A stretch of 58,906 nucleotides of DNA, taken from contig LQBE01000014.1 in NCBI GenBank assembly GCA_002029975.1, positions 125,550 through 184,455 on the forward strand, written 5' to 3'. The DNA is from a delta proteobacterium ML8_F1. GTDB taxonomy: Bacteria; Bacillota; Clostridia; Peptostreptococcales; Acidaminobacteraceae. The notes under the pieces were generated by a model, which made no database searches, was not told the DNA's origin, and saw only the letters and a program-made list of their open reading frames with translations. A program made the translations under genes and the position numbers. Shown here one piece after another: positions 32,690 through 40,455 of the stretch. Position 1 is the first letter of the stretch; the number at the start of each line of letters is the position of its first letter.

Positions 32690-35332
32690 GTGAAAAAAAC
32701 CATGGAGAGCAAATACGATCCAAAGGCGTTTGAACACAAGGTGTACCAGTATTGGATGCAGAAGCGGCATTTCAGTGCCAATCCCAATCCGGACAAAAAA
32801 CCCTTTACCATTGTGCTTCCGCCACCGAACATTACAGGACAGCTTCACATGGGTCACGCCCTGGACCATGTGATTCAGGACGTCCTCATCCGCTACAAGC
32901 GGATGAAGGGATTTGAAGCCCTCTGGCTGCCCGGGACCGACCACGCTTCCATTGCTACGGAAGTGAAGGTGCTGGAGAAGATAAAGCGGGAAGAGGGTCT
33001 GAGCAAGGAAAATATCGCCCGGGAGGATTTTCTGGAAAAGGCCTGGGCCTGGAAAGCCGAATACGGAGACCGCATCGTGGAGCAGATGATGAAGCTTGGA
33101 AACTCCTGCGACTGGGACAAAGAGCGGTTTACCATGGATAGCGGATGCAACGATGCGGTCACCAGGGTTTTTGTCAATCTGTACAACAAGGGTCTTATCT
33201 ATCGGGGAAACCGGTTGATTAACTGGTGCCCGGACTGTGGCACCACCCTGAGCGACGCCGAGGTGGAGCACGAGGACAGGCAGGGAAAATTCTATCATGT
33301 CAAATATCCCATCAAGAACTCCGAAGAATATCTCACCATTGCCACCACCCGGCCTGAAACCATGCTGGGGGATACGGCGGTGGCGGTCCACCCCGAGGAT
33401 GAGCGGTATGCCCATCTTATCGGGAAGACGGCACTGCTGCCCCTGGTGGGCCGGGAACTCCCCATTATCGCCGACGAGTATGTGGACATGGCCATGGGAA
33501 CCGGTGCTCTGAAAATCACCCCCGCCCATGACCCCAACGACTTTCTCATTGGGCAGCGGCATCAGCTTGAGACCATTGATATTTTTGATGAGAAGGCGGT
33601 TGTCAATGAAAAAGGGGGAGTCTACCAGGGACTGGACCGGTACACCTGCCGGGAGCGGATTGTGGAGGATCTTGAAAGGGAGGGCTACCTCCTTGATATC
33701 AAAAATCATGAGCATGCCGTGGGGGTCTGTTATCGCTGCAATACGGCGATTGAGCCCCGGCTGTCTGACCAGTGGTTTGTCGAAATGGCCCCTTTGGCAA
33801 AGCCCGCCCTGGAGGCCCTCAGAAATGGCGATCTCACCATTGTGCCCGACCGCTTCGACAAGGTTTACAGCCACTGGTTGGAGAACATCCGGGACTGGAC
33901 AATCTCCAGGCAGCTCTGGTGGGGACATCGGATACCGGCCTATTACTGCCAGGACTGCGGTCAGATCATGGTCCAGGAGACGCCGCCCCAAAGCTGCACA
34001 AAGTGCGGGAGCGGGCATATCCTGCAGGACGAGGATGTTCTGGATACCTGGTTCAGTTCCGCCCTGTGGCCCTTCAGTACCCTGGGATGGCCGGAGGAAA
34101 CTGAACTCCTCAAGTATTTCTATCCTACGGATGTTCTGGTCACCGGTTACGATATCATCTTTTTCTGGGTCATCCGCATGGTTTTCAGTGGCATTGAGCA
34201 GCTGGGAGAGGTGCCCTTCAAGCATGTGCTGATCCATGGATTGGTCAGGGATGCCGAGGGGCGAAAAATGTCAAAGTCCCTGGGCAATGGGGTGGATCCT
34301 CTCGATGTGATTGACACCTATGGGGCCGATGCCCTGAGGTTTATGCTGGCGACAGGCAACAGTCCCGGCAATGACCTGAAATTCCAGATGGAACGGGTGG
34401 AGGCTGCCAGGAATTTCGCCAACAAGCTCTGGAATGCTTCAAGATTCCTTCTGACCCATCTTGAAGAGGGAGTGGACTACGGCGTCAGGGACAAGGAACT
34501 GGAGCTGGCGGACCAGTGGATTCTTTATAGAATGAATGAGACCGTGAAGGAGGTCACCCGGGATCTGGACAAATTCGAACTGGGGATTGCTGCGGGAAAA
34601 ATCTATGAATTCGTATGGGATGAGTACTGTGACTGGTACATCGAGATTTCCAAAATCAGACTTTACAGCGGGGATGAAGACCAGAAAAAGGCCGTCATCG
34701 GCGTGCTCCTTGAGGTCCTCAAAAACACCCTGAAATTGCTGCATCCCTTCATCCCCTTCATCACCGAGGAAATCTGGGGAAATATTCCCGGGGTCGACAC
34801 GGATCTCATTGTAGAGACCTGGCCTGTGGAGAATGAGGGCTACGCCTTTATGGAAGAGGCCTCCTCCATGGCCTATCTGATGAAGGCCATCCGGTCCGTG
34901 AGAAATATTCGGGCGGAAATGGAGGTCTCCCCAAAAGTCAGGGCAAGACTCCTGGTTGAAGCCGAGGCTTCAGTTGAGACCCTGTTCAGGGACCAGGAAA
35001 GCATCCTCATGGCCCTGGCGGGAATCAAGGAAATCACTCTGATCCACACTGAACCCGCTGAAGAAGTGGTGACGGTAATCATGGAGGGGGCCCGCCTCTA
35101 TATGCCCCTGGAGGATCTCGTGGATTATGTCAAGGAATATGAGCGCCTGAGCAAAGAATCCGACAGACTCGAAGCCGAGGTCAGTCGGGCCAGGGGAAAA
35201 CTCGCCAACAAGGGATTCGTGGCCAAGGCGCCGGAGTCGCTGTTGCTGGCGGAAAAAGAAAAACTCCTGAAATACGAAGACATGCTCGCAGAAGTGACCG
35301 AAAGGCTTAAAATTGTCAAAGATAAATTATAG
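32690..35332 (+). CDS. valS: Valyl-tRNA synthetase
   Basis: This class I synthetase of 880 residues starts at a GTG after CAGGGGGGAT. It shows the HIGH motif in PPPNITGQLHMGHALDH (about residue 45), the editing domain with ATTRPETMLGDTAVAVHP, the tRNA-binding and zinc-type motifs CxDCG in YYCQDCGQIMV, the KMSKS motif in GRKMSKSLGNGVDP (about residue 525) and a C-terminal coiled-coil arm (YVKEYERLSKESDRLEAEV and on). A T-box leader precedes it and folC follows after 19 bases. Confidence 0.97.
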   Translation: MKKTMESKYDPKAFEHKVYQYWMQKRHFSANPNPDKKPFTIVLPPPNITGQLHMGHALDHVIQDVLIRYKRMKGFEALWLPGTDHASIATEVKVLEKIKREEGLSKENIAREDFLEKAWAWKAEYGDRIVEQMMKLGNSCDWDKERFTMDSGCNDAVTRVFVNLYNKGLIYRGNRLINWCPDCGTTLSDAEVEHEDRQGKFYHVKYPIKNSEEYLTIATTRPETMLGDTAVAVHPEDERYAHLIGKTALLPLVGRELPIIADEYVDMAMGTGALKITPAHDPNDFLIGQRHQLETIDIFDEKAVVNEKGGVYQGLDRYTCRERIVEDLEREGYLLDIKNHEHAVGVCYRCNTAIEPRLSDQWFVEMAPLAKPALEALRNGDLTIVPDRFDKVYSHWLENIRDWTISRQLWWGHRIPAYYCQDCGQIMVQETPPQSCTKCGSGHILQDEDVLDTWFSSALWPFSTLGWPEETELLKYFYPTDVLVTGYDIIFFWVIRMVFSGIEQLGEVPFKHVLIHGLVRDAEGRKMSKSLGNGVDPLDVIDTYGADALRFMLATGNSPGNDLKFQMERVEAARNFANKLWNASRFLLTHLEEGVDYGVRDKELELADQWILYRMNETVKEVTRDLDKFELGIAAGKIYEFVWDEYCDWYIEISKIRLYSGDEDQKKAVIGVLLEVLKNTLKLLHPFIPFITEEIWGNIPGVDTDLIVETWPVENEGYAFMEEASSMAYLMKAIRSVRNIRAEMEVSPKVRARLLVEAEASVETLFRDQESILMALAGIKEITLIHTEPAEEVVTVIMEGARLYMPLEDLVDYVKEYERLSKESDRLEAEVSRARGKLANKGFVAKAPESLLLAEKEKLLKYEDMLAEVTERLKIVKDKL

Positions 35333-35351
35333 AGAGTAGAGGAGATAGACC

Positions 35352-36629
35352 ATGAATTATTCCCAGGCCATCGCCTATATCCATGGGACTTACAAATTTG
35401 GACGCAAGCTGGGCCTCAATCAGATTACCACCCTGCTTGCCTACATGGACAATCCCCACAAGGCCCTTGAAGTCATCCATGTGGCCGGAACCAACGGCAA
35501 GGGTTCCACCTCTTCCTATCTGGCCCTTATGCTCCAGGAAGCGGGGTATCGGGTGGGTCTTTTCAGTTCCCCCTTTCTACAGGTTTTCAATGAACGCATT
35601 CGCTTGAACGGACAGAACATTGACAATGAATCCCTGGGTGAAATTACTGGCTTTGTCAAGGAAAAGGTTGACCTGATGCTTGCTGAAGGCTTTGACCATC
35701 CCACGGAATTTGAAGTTGTCACCGCCATTGCCTTTGAATACTATCGACGCTTAAAGGCCCAGATTGTGGTTCTTGAAGTGGGTATGGGGGGGCGGTTGGA
35801 TTCCACCAATGTCATCGACAATCCCCTGGTCAGTGTCATTACGCCCATTGCCATGGACCATATGGAGTATCTGGGGGAGACCCTTGGAGCCATCGCTTCA
35901 GAGAAGGCGGGAATCATCAAGGCCGGGAGACCTGTAACGGTCAGCTTTCAGGAGCCGGACGCCCTCAAAGTCATCCAGGAAAAGGCCCACAGGGAACAGA
36001 GTCCGATAAAACTCCTCGATTCCAGGGACATTGAAGTTGAAAGGGAAACCCTAAGAGGCAGCAGGTTCAGATTCAAGGGGAAGACCTATGAAATCGGATT
36101 GCTGGGGACCCATCAGATTTTCAATGCCGCCCTGAGTCTCCTGGCTGCGGAGACCCTTGAGGAATACTCGGATTTCGTGATTCCAGAGGCGGCCAAGGTC
36201 GAAGGTCTAAAAAAAACCAGATGGCCGGGCCGCATGGAGATTATCGGCAGGCGGCCCCTGGTGATTATTGACGGGGCCCACAACCAGCAGGGGGCGCAAA
36301 GCCTTGCCAAAACCCTGGGATCGCTGTTTAGGGGCAAAAGAATCATTGGATTGATCGGGATCCTCGCTGACAAGGATGTCAGAAGCATACTTGACCCGGT
36401 GATGCCCCTGCTTGACGAGGTGGTCCTTACGGAGCCCCATTCCCCCCGGAGAATGTCCCATGGGGAACTGGCCGGCATTGTGGCTGGATACGGCATCCCC
36501 CAGGAGGGCTATGCGGGCATTGACGAAGCCTTTATTGCCGCAAAAAACAAAGCGGGCAAAGAGGATGTGGTGATTGCCTTCGGCTCCCTCTACATGATAG
36601 GTGAGGTGCGGTCCCTGTTTGTGGAATGA
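35352..36629 (+). CDS. folC: Folylpolyglutamate synthase / dihydrofolate synthase
   Basis: FolC adds glutamate to folates. The 425-residue Mur-ligase-fold protein has the ATP loop HVAGTNGKGSTSSYLALM near residue 41, VLEVGMGGRLDSTNVID near residue 140 (the metal-site Glu), MDHMEYLGETLGAIASEKAGI and IDGAHNQQGA in the C-terminal domain. GAGGAGATAG precedes the ATG. It follows valS closely, as in many Clostridia and Bacilli, and a terminator lies after it. Confidence 0.95.
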   Translation: MNYSQAIAYIHGTYKFGRKLGLNQITTLLAYMDNPHKALEVIHVAGTNGKGSTSSYLALMLQEAGYRVGLFSSPFLQVFNERIRLNGQNIDNESLGEITGFVKEKVDLMLAEGFDHPTEFEVVTAIAFEYYRRLKAQIVVLEVGMGGRLDSTNVIDNPLVSVITPIAMDHMEYLGETLGAIASEKAGIIKAGRPVTVSFQEPDALKVIQEKAHREQSPIKLLDSRDIEVERETLRGSRFRFKGKTYEIGLLGTHQIFNAALSLLAAETLEEYSDFVIPEAAKVEGLKKTRWPGRMEIIGRRPLVIIDGAHNQQGAQSLAKTLGSLFRGKRIIGLIGILADKDVRSILDPVMPLLDEVVLTEPHSPRRMSHGELAGIVAGYGIPQEGYAGIDEAFIAAKNKAGKEDVVIAFGSLYMIGEVRSLFVE

Positions 36630-36638
36630 TTCGAGCGG

Positions 36639-36671
36639 TGTCCCTTGTTTTTCAAGGGACATCATTTTTTT
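36639..36671 (+). terminator. Rho-independent terminator after folC
   Basis: TGTCCCTTG (36639-36647) pairs with CAAGGGACA (36653-36661), followed by TCATTTTTTT. Confidence 0.85.
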
Positions 36672-36740
36672 GACTCTGTTAAATTGCTGAAAAAAATTGT
36701 ATGATATTAAGGAATACTTGGCGAAGGGAAGGGAGTTGTC

Positions 36741-37340
36741 ATGGCAAGGGATGATAAAATAGGACATAAAATTGTTTTAGCGTCAACCTCCCCGAGGCGG
36801 AAAGAAATTCTATCGATGTTCACTGGAGATTTCAAAATCATGGCTGCCACGAATTCAGAAAATGTGGATCCCTTGGGCATTCCCCGCATTGAGGTGATGA
36901 CCGCGGCGCTTCTCAAGGGCCTGTCGGTGGTGCAACAGTGTGACTCCAAAGCCTTGATTCTTGCGGCGGATACCGTGGTTTATCAGGATGTTATCCTGGG
37001 AAAACCCGGCAGTCGACAGGAAGCCTCAGAGATGCTCAGGGCCCTCAGCGGCCGCTGGCACCAGGTCTATACGGGTTATCTGCTGATGGATTCTCATGAG
37101 AGATTCCCCTATGTCAATTATGCCGTTTCCGAGGTGAAGTTCTTTGAGCTTTCCGAAGCCTTCATCGGCTGGTATGTCAATACCCACGAACCCCTTGACA
37201 AGGCCGGGGCCTATGGCATCCAGGGAAAGGGAGCCCTCTTGGTTGAAAAAATCATCGGGGATTACTACAATATCATGGGCCTGCCCATCGGCAAAATCCA
37301 TGGGGACATGCTAAGACGCTTCAATTTTAAATTCTTTTGA
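36741..37340 (+). CDS. maf: Maf-like nucleoside triphosphate pyrophosphatase
   Basis: Maf proteins hydrolyse non-canonical or modified nucleotides (dTTP/UTP type) and affect septum formation. The 199-residue protein has IVLASTSPRRKEILSMF near the N-terminus and the catalytic region ILAADTVVYQDVILGKP near residue 73, then SGRWHQVYTGY and DKAGAYGIQGKGALLVEKI. GGGAGTTGTC precedes the ATG. It is the first gene of the maf-radC-mre group; an upstream TATGAT-type -10 near 36700 may serve it, but no good -35 is seen. Confidence 0.93.
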   Translation: MARDDKIGHKIVLASTSPRRKEILSMFTGDFKIMAATNSENVDPLGIPRIEVMTAALLKGLSVVQQCDSKALILAADTVVYQDVILGKPGSRQEASEMLRALSGRWHQVYTGYLLMDSHERFPYVNYAVSEVKFFELSEAFIGWYVNTHEPLDKAGAYGIQGKGALLVEKIIGDYYNIMGLPIGKIHGDMLRRFNFKFF

Positions 37341-37356
37341 TGGCAAAGGAGCTCCT

Positions 37357-38031
37357 ATGATTAGAGATCTGCCCCTTGACGAACGCCCCAGGGAAAGAAT
37401 GATCAGCCTGGGACCGGGGCGTCTGTCCAATGGCGAATTGCTGGCCATACTTCTGCAGACGGGAACCAGCGAAGTCTCTGCTCTGGCCCTGGCCCAAAGG
37501 GTGCTGGAAGCCACGGGGGAAGGGATTCACCAGTTGACGGATACGACGGTCCAGGAGCTTACCGCCATTAGAGGAATCGGTCCTTCAAAGGCAGTGCGAA
37601 TCCTGGCGGCTGTGGAACTGGGCAACCGGATTCATATGAACCATTTTCTGGTCCGAGAACGGATCCTCAGTCCCTCGGACATTTACCAGCATCTGGGCCA
37701 GGATATGCGGTTTTTCAAAAAAGAAGTTTTCCGGGTTGTTTTTCTGGACACCAAAAACCAGGTGATTGACTACGAGAATATTTCTGTGGGCTCACTCAAC
37801 GCTTCCATTGTCCATCCCCGGGAGGTTTTCAACCGGGCCATCAAAAAAAGCGCGGCGGGAGTTCTCCTGATGCACAATCATCCCAGCGGCAATCCGGAGC
37901 CTTCGGCGGAAGATTATCAGATTACCCGAAGAATCAAAGAAGCGGGGGATTTAATCGGTATAAAAGTACTTGACCATGTTATAATTGGAAGTGAGAAATA
38001 TTTCAGCATGAAGGAAGAAAAACTCATATAA
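37357..38031 (+). CDS. radC: RadC family JAB-domain protein
   Basis: The 224-residue protein has the N-terminal helix-hairpin-helix region (LTAIRGIGPSKAVRILAAVELG) and the JAB/MPN metalloprotease-like domain, with HNHPSGNPEPSAEDYQITRR near residue 170 (His-x-His-Pro-Ser-Gly and the Asp). Despite its name, a repair role is not established. AAAGGAGCTCC precedes the ATG. Its last 25 bases, including the stop, are repeated directly afterwards. Confidence 0.94.
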   Translation: MIRDLPLDERPRERMISLGPGRLSNGELLAILLQTGTSEVSALALAQRVLEATGEGIHQLTDTTVQELTAIRGIGPSKAVRILAAVELGNRIHMNHFLVRERILSPSDIYQHLGQDMRFFKKEVFRVVFLDTKNQVIDYENISVGSLNASIVHPREVFNRAIKKSAAGVLLMHNHPSGNPEPSAEDYQITRRIKEAGDLIGIKVLDHVIIGSEKYFSMKEEKLI

Positions 38032-38056
38032 CATGAAGGAAGAAAAACTCATATAA
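38007..38056 (+). repeat. Perfect 25-base tandem duplication at the end of radC
   Basis: Two identical 25-base units (38007-38031 and 38032-38056), starting CATGAAGGAAG and ending CTCATATAA, lie head to tail. The first contains the last codons and stop of radC. The second repeats them between radC and mreB, giving a possible seven-codon ORF with its own ATG and stop. Confidence 0.95.
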
Positions 38057-38073
38057 AAGGAGACGTTCAACTA

Positions 38074-39102
38074 GTGGCACTTTTTAAATATTTAATAAAG
38101 GATGTCGGAATCGACTTGGGAACAGCCAATACGCTGTTGTATGTCAAGGGGGTCGGCATTGTGGCCGATGAACCCTCTGTGGTTGCAGTAGAAAACAGAA
38201 CCGGTCGGATTATTGCCGTGGGCATAGAAGCCAAGGAAATGATCGGGAAGGCTCCGGATACAATAGATTTGATCAGACCCTTGCAAAACGGGGTTGTGGC
38301 GGATTTTGACACCACTTACCGGATGATTGAATATTTTTTGAACAAGAGTTTTCCTAAAAGGAATCTTTTCACCAGGATCAGGGTGGTGGTCAGTGTTCCT
38401 TCAGAGGCTACGACCGTAGAAAAAAAGGCAGTGATTGAAGCCGCCCATATGGCCAAAGCCCATGACGCCATGGTCATTGAAGAAGCCGTGGCGGCGGCCA
38501 TCGGTGCGGGACTTGATATCGAGGAACCCTTTGGCCACCTGGTGGTGGACATCGGGGGAGGCACCACAGAGATTGCTGTGATTTCCCTGGGTGGCATTGT
38601 GGTGAGCAAATCACTGAAGATTGCCGGCGACAAAATGAACGAAGCCATTTTAGAGTATGTGAAGAAGAATTATCAGCTGGCGATTGGCATCAGCGGTGCG
38701 GAGTCCATCAAGAAGCAGATCGGCACGGTGTATCCCATGGAAATCCTTCATATGGAGATAACCGGCCGGGATCTTGTCAGCGGCCTGCCGAAGAAAATCC
38801 GGATTTCCTCCCGGGAAACCGAAATGGCTCTGGGGGAAATCATCTCCAATATCCTTGACGGCATACGCAATATCCTGGAAATCACCCACCCGGAACTGTC
38901 GGCGGACATCATGGTCAAGGGTTTGACACTGACCGGCGGGGGTGCCCTGTTGAGGGGAATCAAGGAGCTTTTCCAGGAGCATCTGAAAATTCCTGTCAAT
39001 CTGGTAGAGGAGCCGCTTAAAAGTGTGGCGCTGGGTACCGGACAGTCACTGGAGCACTACGATGTGTTGAAAAAACAAATGAGTCATGTGAAGAGACGAT
39101 AG
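38074..39102 (+). CDS. mreB: Rod-shape-determining actin homologue MreB
   Basis: MreB forms membrane-bound filaments that guide side-wall synthesis. The 342-residue protein begins DVGIDLGTANTLLYVKG (phosphate 1 loop), has VVDIGGGTTEIAVISLGG near residue 157 (phosphate 2) and LTGGGALLRGIKEL near residue 288 (adenosine motif). The start is a GTG after AAAGGAGA. It is first in mreBCD-mrdA-rodA. Confidence 0.96.
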   Translation: MALFKYLIKDVGIDLGTANTLLYVKGVGIVADEPSVVAVENRTGRIIAVGIEAKEMIGKAPDTIDLIRPLQNGVVADFDTTYRMIEYFLNKSFPKRNLFTRIRVVVSVPSEATTVEKKAVIEAAHMAKAHDAMVIEEAVAAAIGAGLDIEEPFGHLVVDIGGGTTEIAVISLGGIVVSKSLKIAGDKMNEAILEYVKKNYQLAIGISGAESIKKQIGTVYPMEILHMEITGRDLVSGLPKKIRISSRETEMALGEIISNILDGIRNILEITHPELSADIMVKGLTLTGGGALLRGIKELFQEHLKIPVNLVEEPLKSVALGTGQSLEHYDVLKKQMSHVKRR

Positions 39103-39113
39103 GGAGGTATTCA

Positions 39114-39956
39114 GTGAAAGGCGACCGGGGAAAAAACAGTATCATAGTCATCTCGCTTGTTTTCCTGATGATTGTCATGGGGCTTACTTTTGGAGGCCGG
39201 GAAAGGATTTCCCGGTTTGAAAACTTCATAGGTCAGTCTCTTATTCCTGTTCAAAAAACCTTCAACACCATGACCGGGCTTCTGGAATCCCTTGTTTCTC
39301 CCGTCATCAATATCTGGGACAATGAAAAGCGGATTGCCGAGCTCGAAAGAGACAACGCCTCGCTGAGGGAAGCATTGGTCAGCTCAGCCCTGGAGGCCAA
39401 TGAATACGAGGAGCTCAAGGAACTAAGGGGGATTTTCGACTACCTGCCGGCATCGTCGACAAGTCTGGTGACGGAGGCCCGGGTGGTTTCAAAGGATCCC
39501 GGCAACTGGTACAATATGTTTGTTATCGACAAGGGCTATGCCGACGGGGTCAAGAAGAATTCAGTGGTGATCAGCGGCAGGGGACTTCTGGGTCTGGTTT
39601 ACGAAGTGAGCGACAATTTCGCCAAGGTTGTAGCCATCATTGACCACAAGAATTCCGTGGGAATCAAGATTGCCGACAGCAACCGGGACTACGAGGGAAT
39701 TGTGGACGGCGGGATTGACGGTTCTCTGAAGGGGTCTTTCTTCGATCCTTCGGCCAAGGTGTATCCCGGAGATCTGATCATTACCTCGGGAAAGGGACTC
39801 TATCAGGAAGGGATTCTGATCGGTACGGTCAGCGAGGTCTTCAAGGACCGCAATGAGCTTTTGGTGACCTTTACGGTGGAGCCTCTGGCGGATTTCAGAA
39901 AACTCAACCGGGTGCTGGTCCTGCCGGCAAAACCCGATATGGGGGAGGTGCGGTAG
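39114..39956 (+). CDS. mreC: Rod-shape-determining protein MreC
   Basis: MreC is a bitopic protein linking MreB to the cell-wall enzymes outside. The 280-residue protein has an N-terminal membrane helix (IIVISLVFLMIVMGLTF), a coiled coil about residues 60-105 (NEKRIAELERDNASLREALV), and two beta-barrel subdomains with VVSKDPGNWYNMFVIDKGYADG and SGKGLYQEGILIGTV. The start is GTG after GGAGGT. The mreD ATG follows its stop directly. Confidence 0.94.
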   Translation: MKGDRGKNSIIVISLVFLMIVMGLTFGGRERISRFENFIGQSLIPVQKTFNTMTGLLESLVSPVINIWDNEKRIAELERDNASLREALVSSALEANEYEELKELRGIFDYLPASSTSLVTEARVVSKDPGNWYNMFVIDKGYADGVKKNSVVISGRGLLGLVYEVSDNFAKVVAIIDHKNSVGIKIADSNRDYEGIVDGGIDGSLKGSFFDPSAKVYPGDLIITSGKGLYQEGILIGTVSEVFKDRNELLVTFTVEPLADFRKLNRVLVLPAKPDMGEVR

Positions 39957-40445
39957 ATGAGGCATGTGAAGGTGCTTTTGGCAGCGGTGTTGGTTTTCGC
40001 CCTGCAGACCACAGTGATTTCCCAGCTGAGGATTTACGGAGTCGTTCCCAACCTGATTCTGGTCACCCTGCTATTGATGGTCCTCCTGCCAAGAGACCGT
40101 TCGGGGATTGAATTCGCCCTGATTGCAGGATTTTTGCAGGATTTGTTCACGGCAAAGGCTCTGGGGACCAATGTCTTCATCTATGTGCTGATTGTGATGT
40201 TTTTCTATTATTTCAAGGAAATGTACTTCGGTGAAAATCGGATCAGTGTGGTGGCGGGGGTTGTGATAGCCACCATTTTGTATCATTTGATATTTTTCAT
40301 AACGGTGATTTTCCTCAGAGACCAGTACCGGAGTGTCTTGACGGTGCTTGGGACTGCGGGTATTGAGGCGGTTTACAACAGTCTGCTGGCCCTGGCGGTT
40401 TTGCCCCTCGGCAGAAAGTGGTTTGAGAGTGATTTCGGAATATGA
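39957..40445 (+). CDS. mreD: Rod-shape-determining protein MreD
   Basis: This 162-residue membrane protein of about five helices includes the family-like GVVPNLILVTLLLMVLLP and FALIAGFLQDLFTAKALGTN. MreD works with MreC and RodA/PBP2 in the elongation complex. It begins immediately after the mreC stop and ends ten bases before mrdA. Confidence 0.92.
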   Translation: MRHVKVLLAAVLVFALQTTVISQLRIYGVVPNLILVTLLLMVLLPRDRSGIEFALIAGFLQDLFTAKALGTNVFIYVLIVMFFYYFKEMYFGENRISVVAGVVIATILYHLIFFITVIFLRDQYRSVLTVLGTAGIEAVYNSLLALAVLPLGRKWFESDFGI

Positions 40446-40455
40446 GGTTGAAGAA

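Noticed and set aside
32531-34237. A 568-codon open frame on the minus strand opposite valS.
   Set aside because: It lies wholly over the valS leader and valS, has no ribosome binding site, and its translation is low-complexity with many His, Gly and Pro as expected for antisense of a G/C-ending coding frame.
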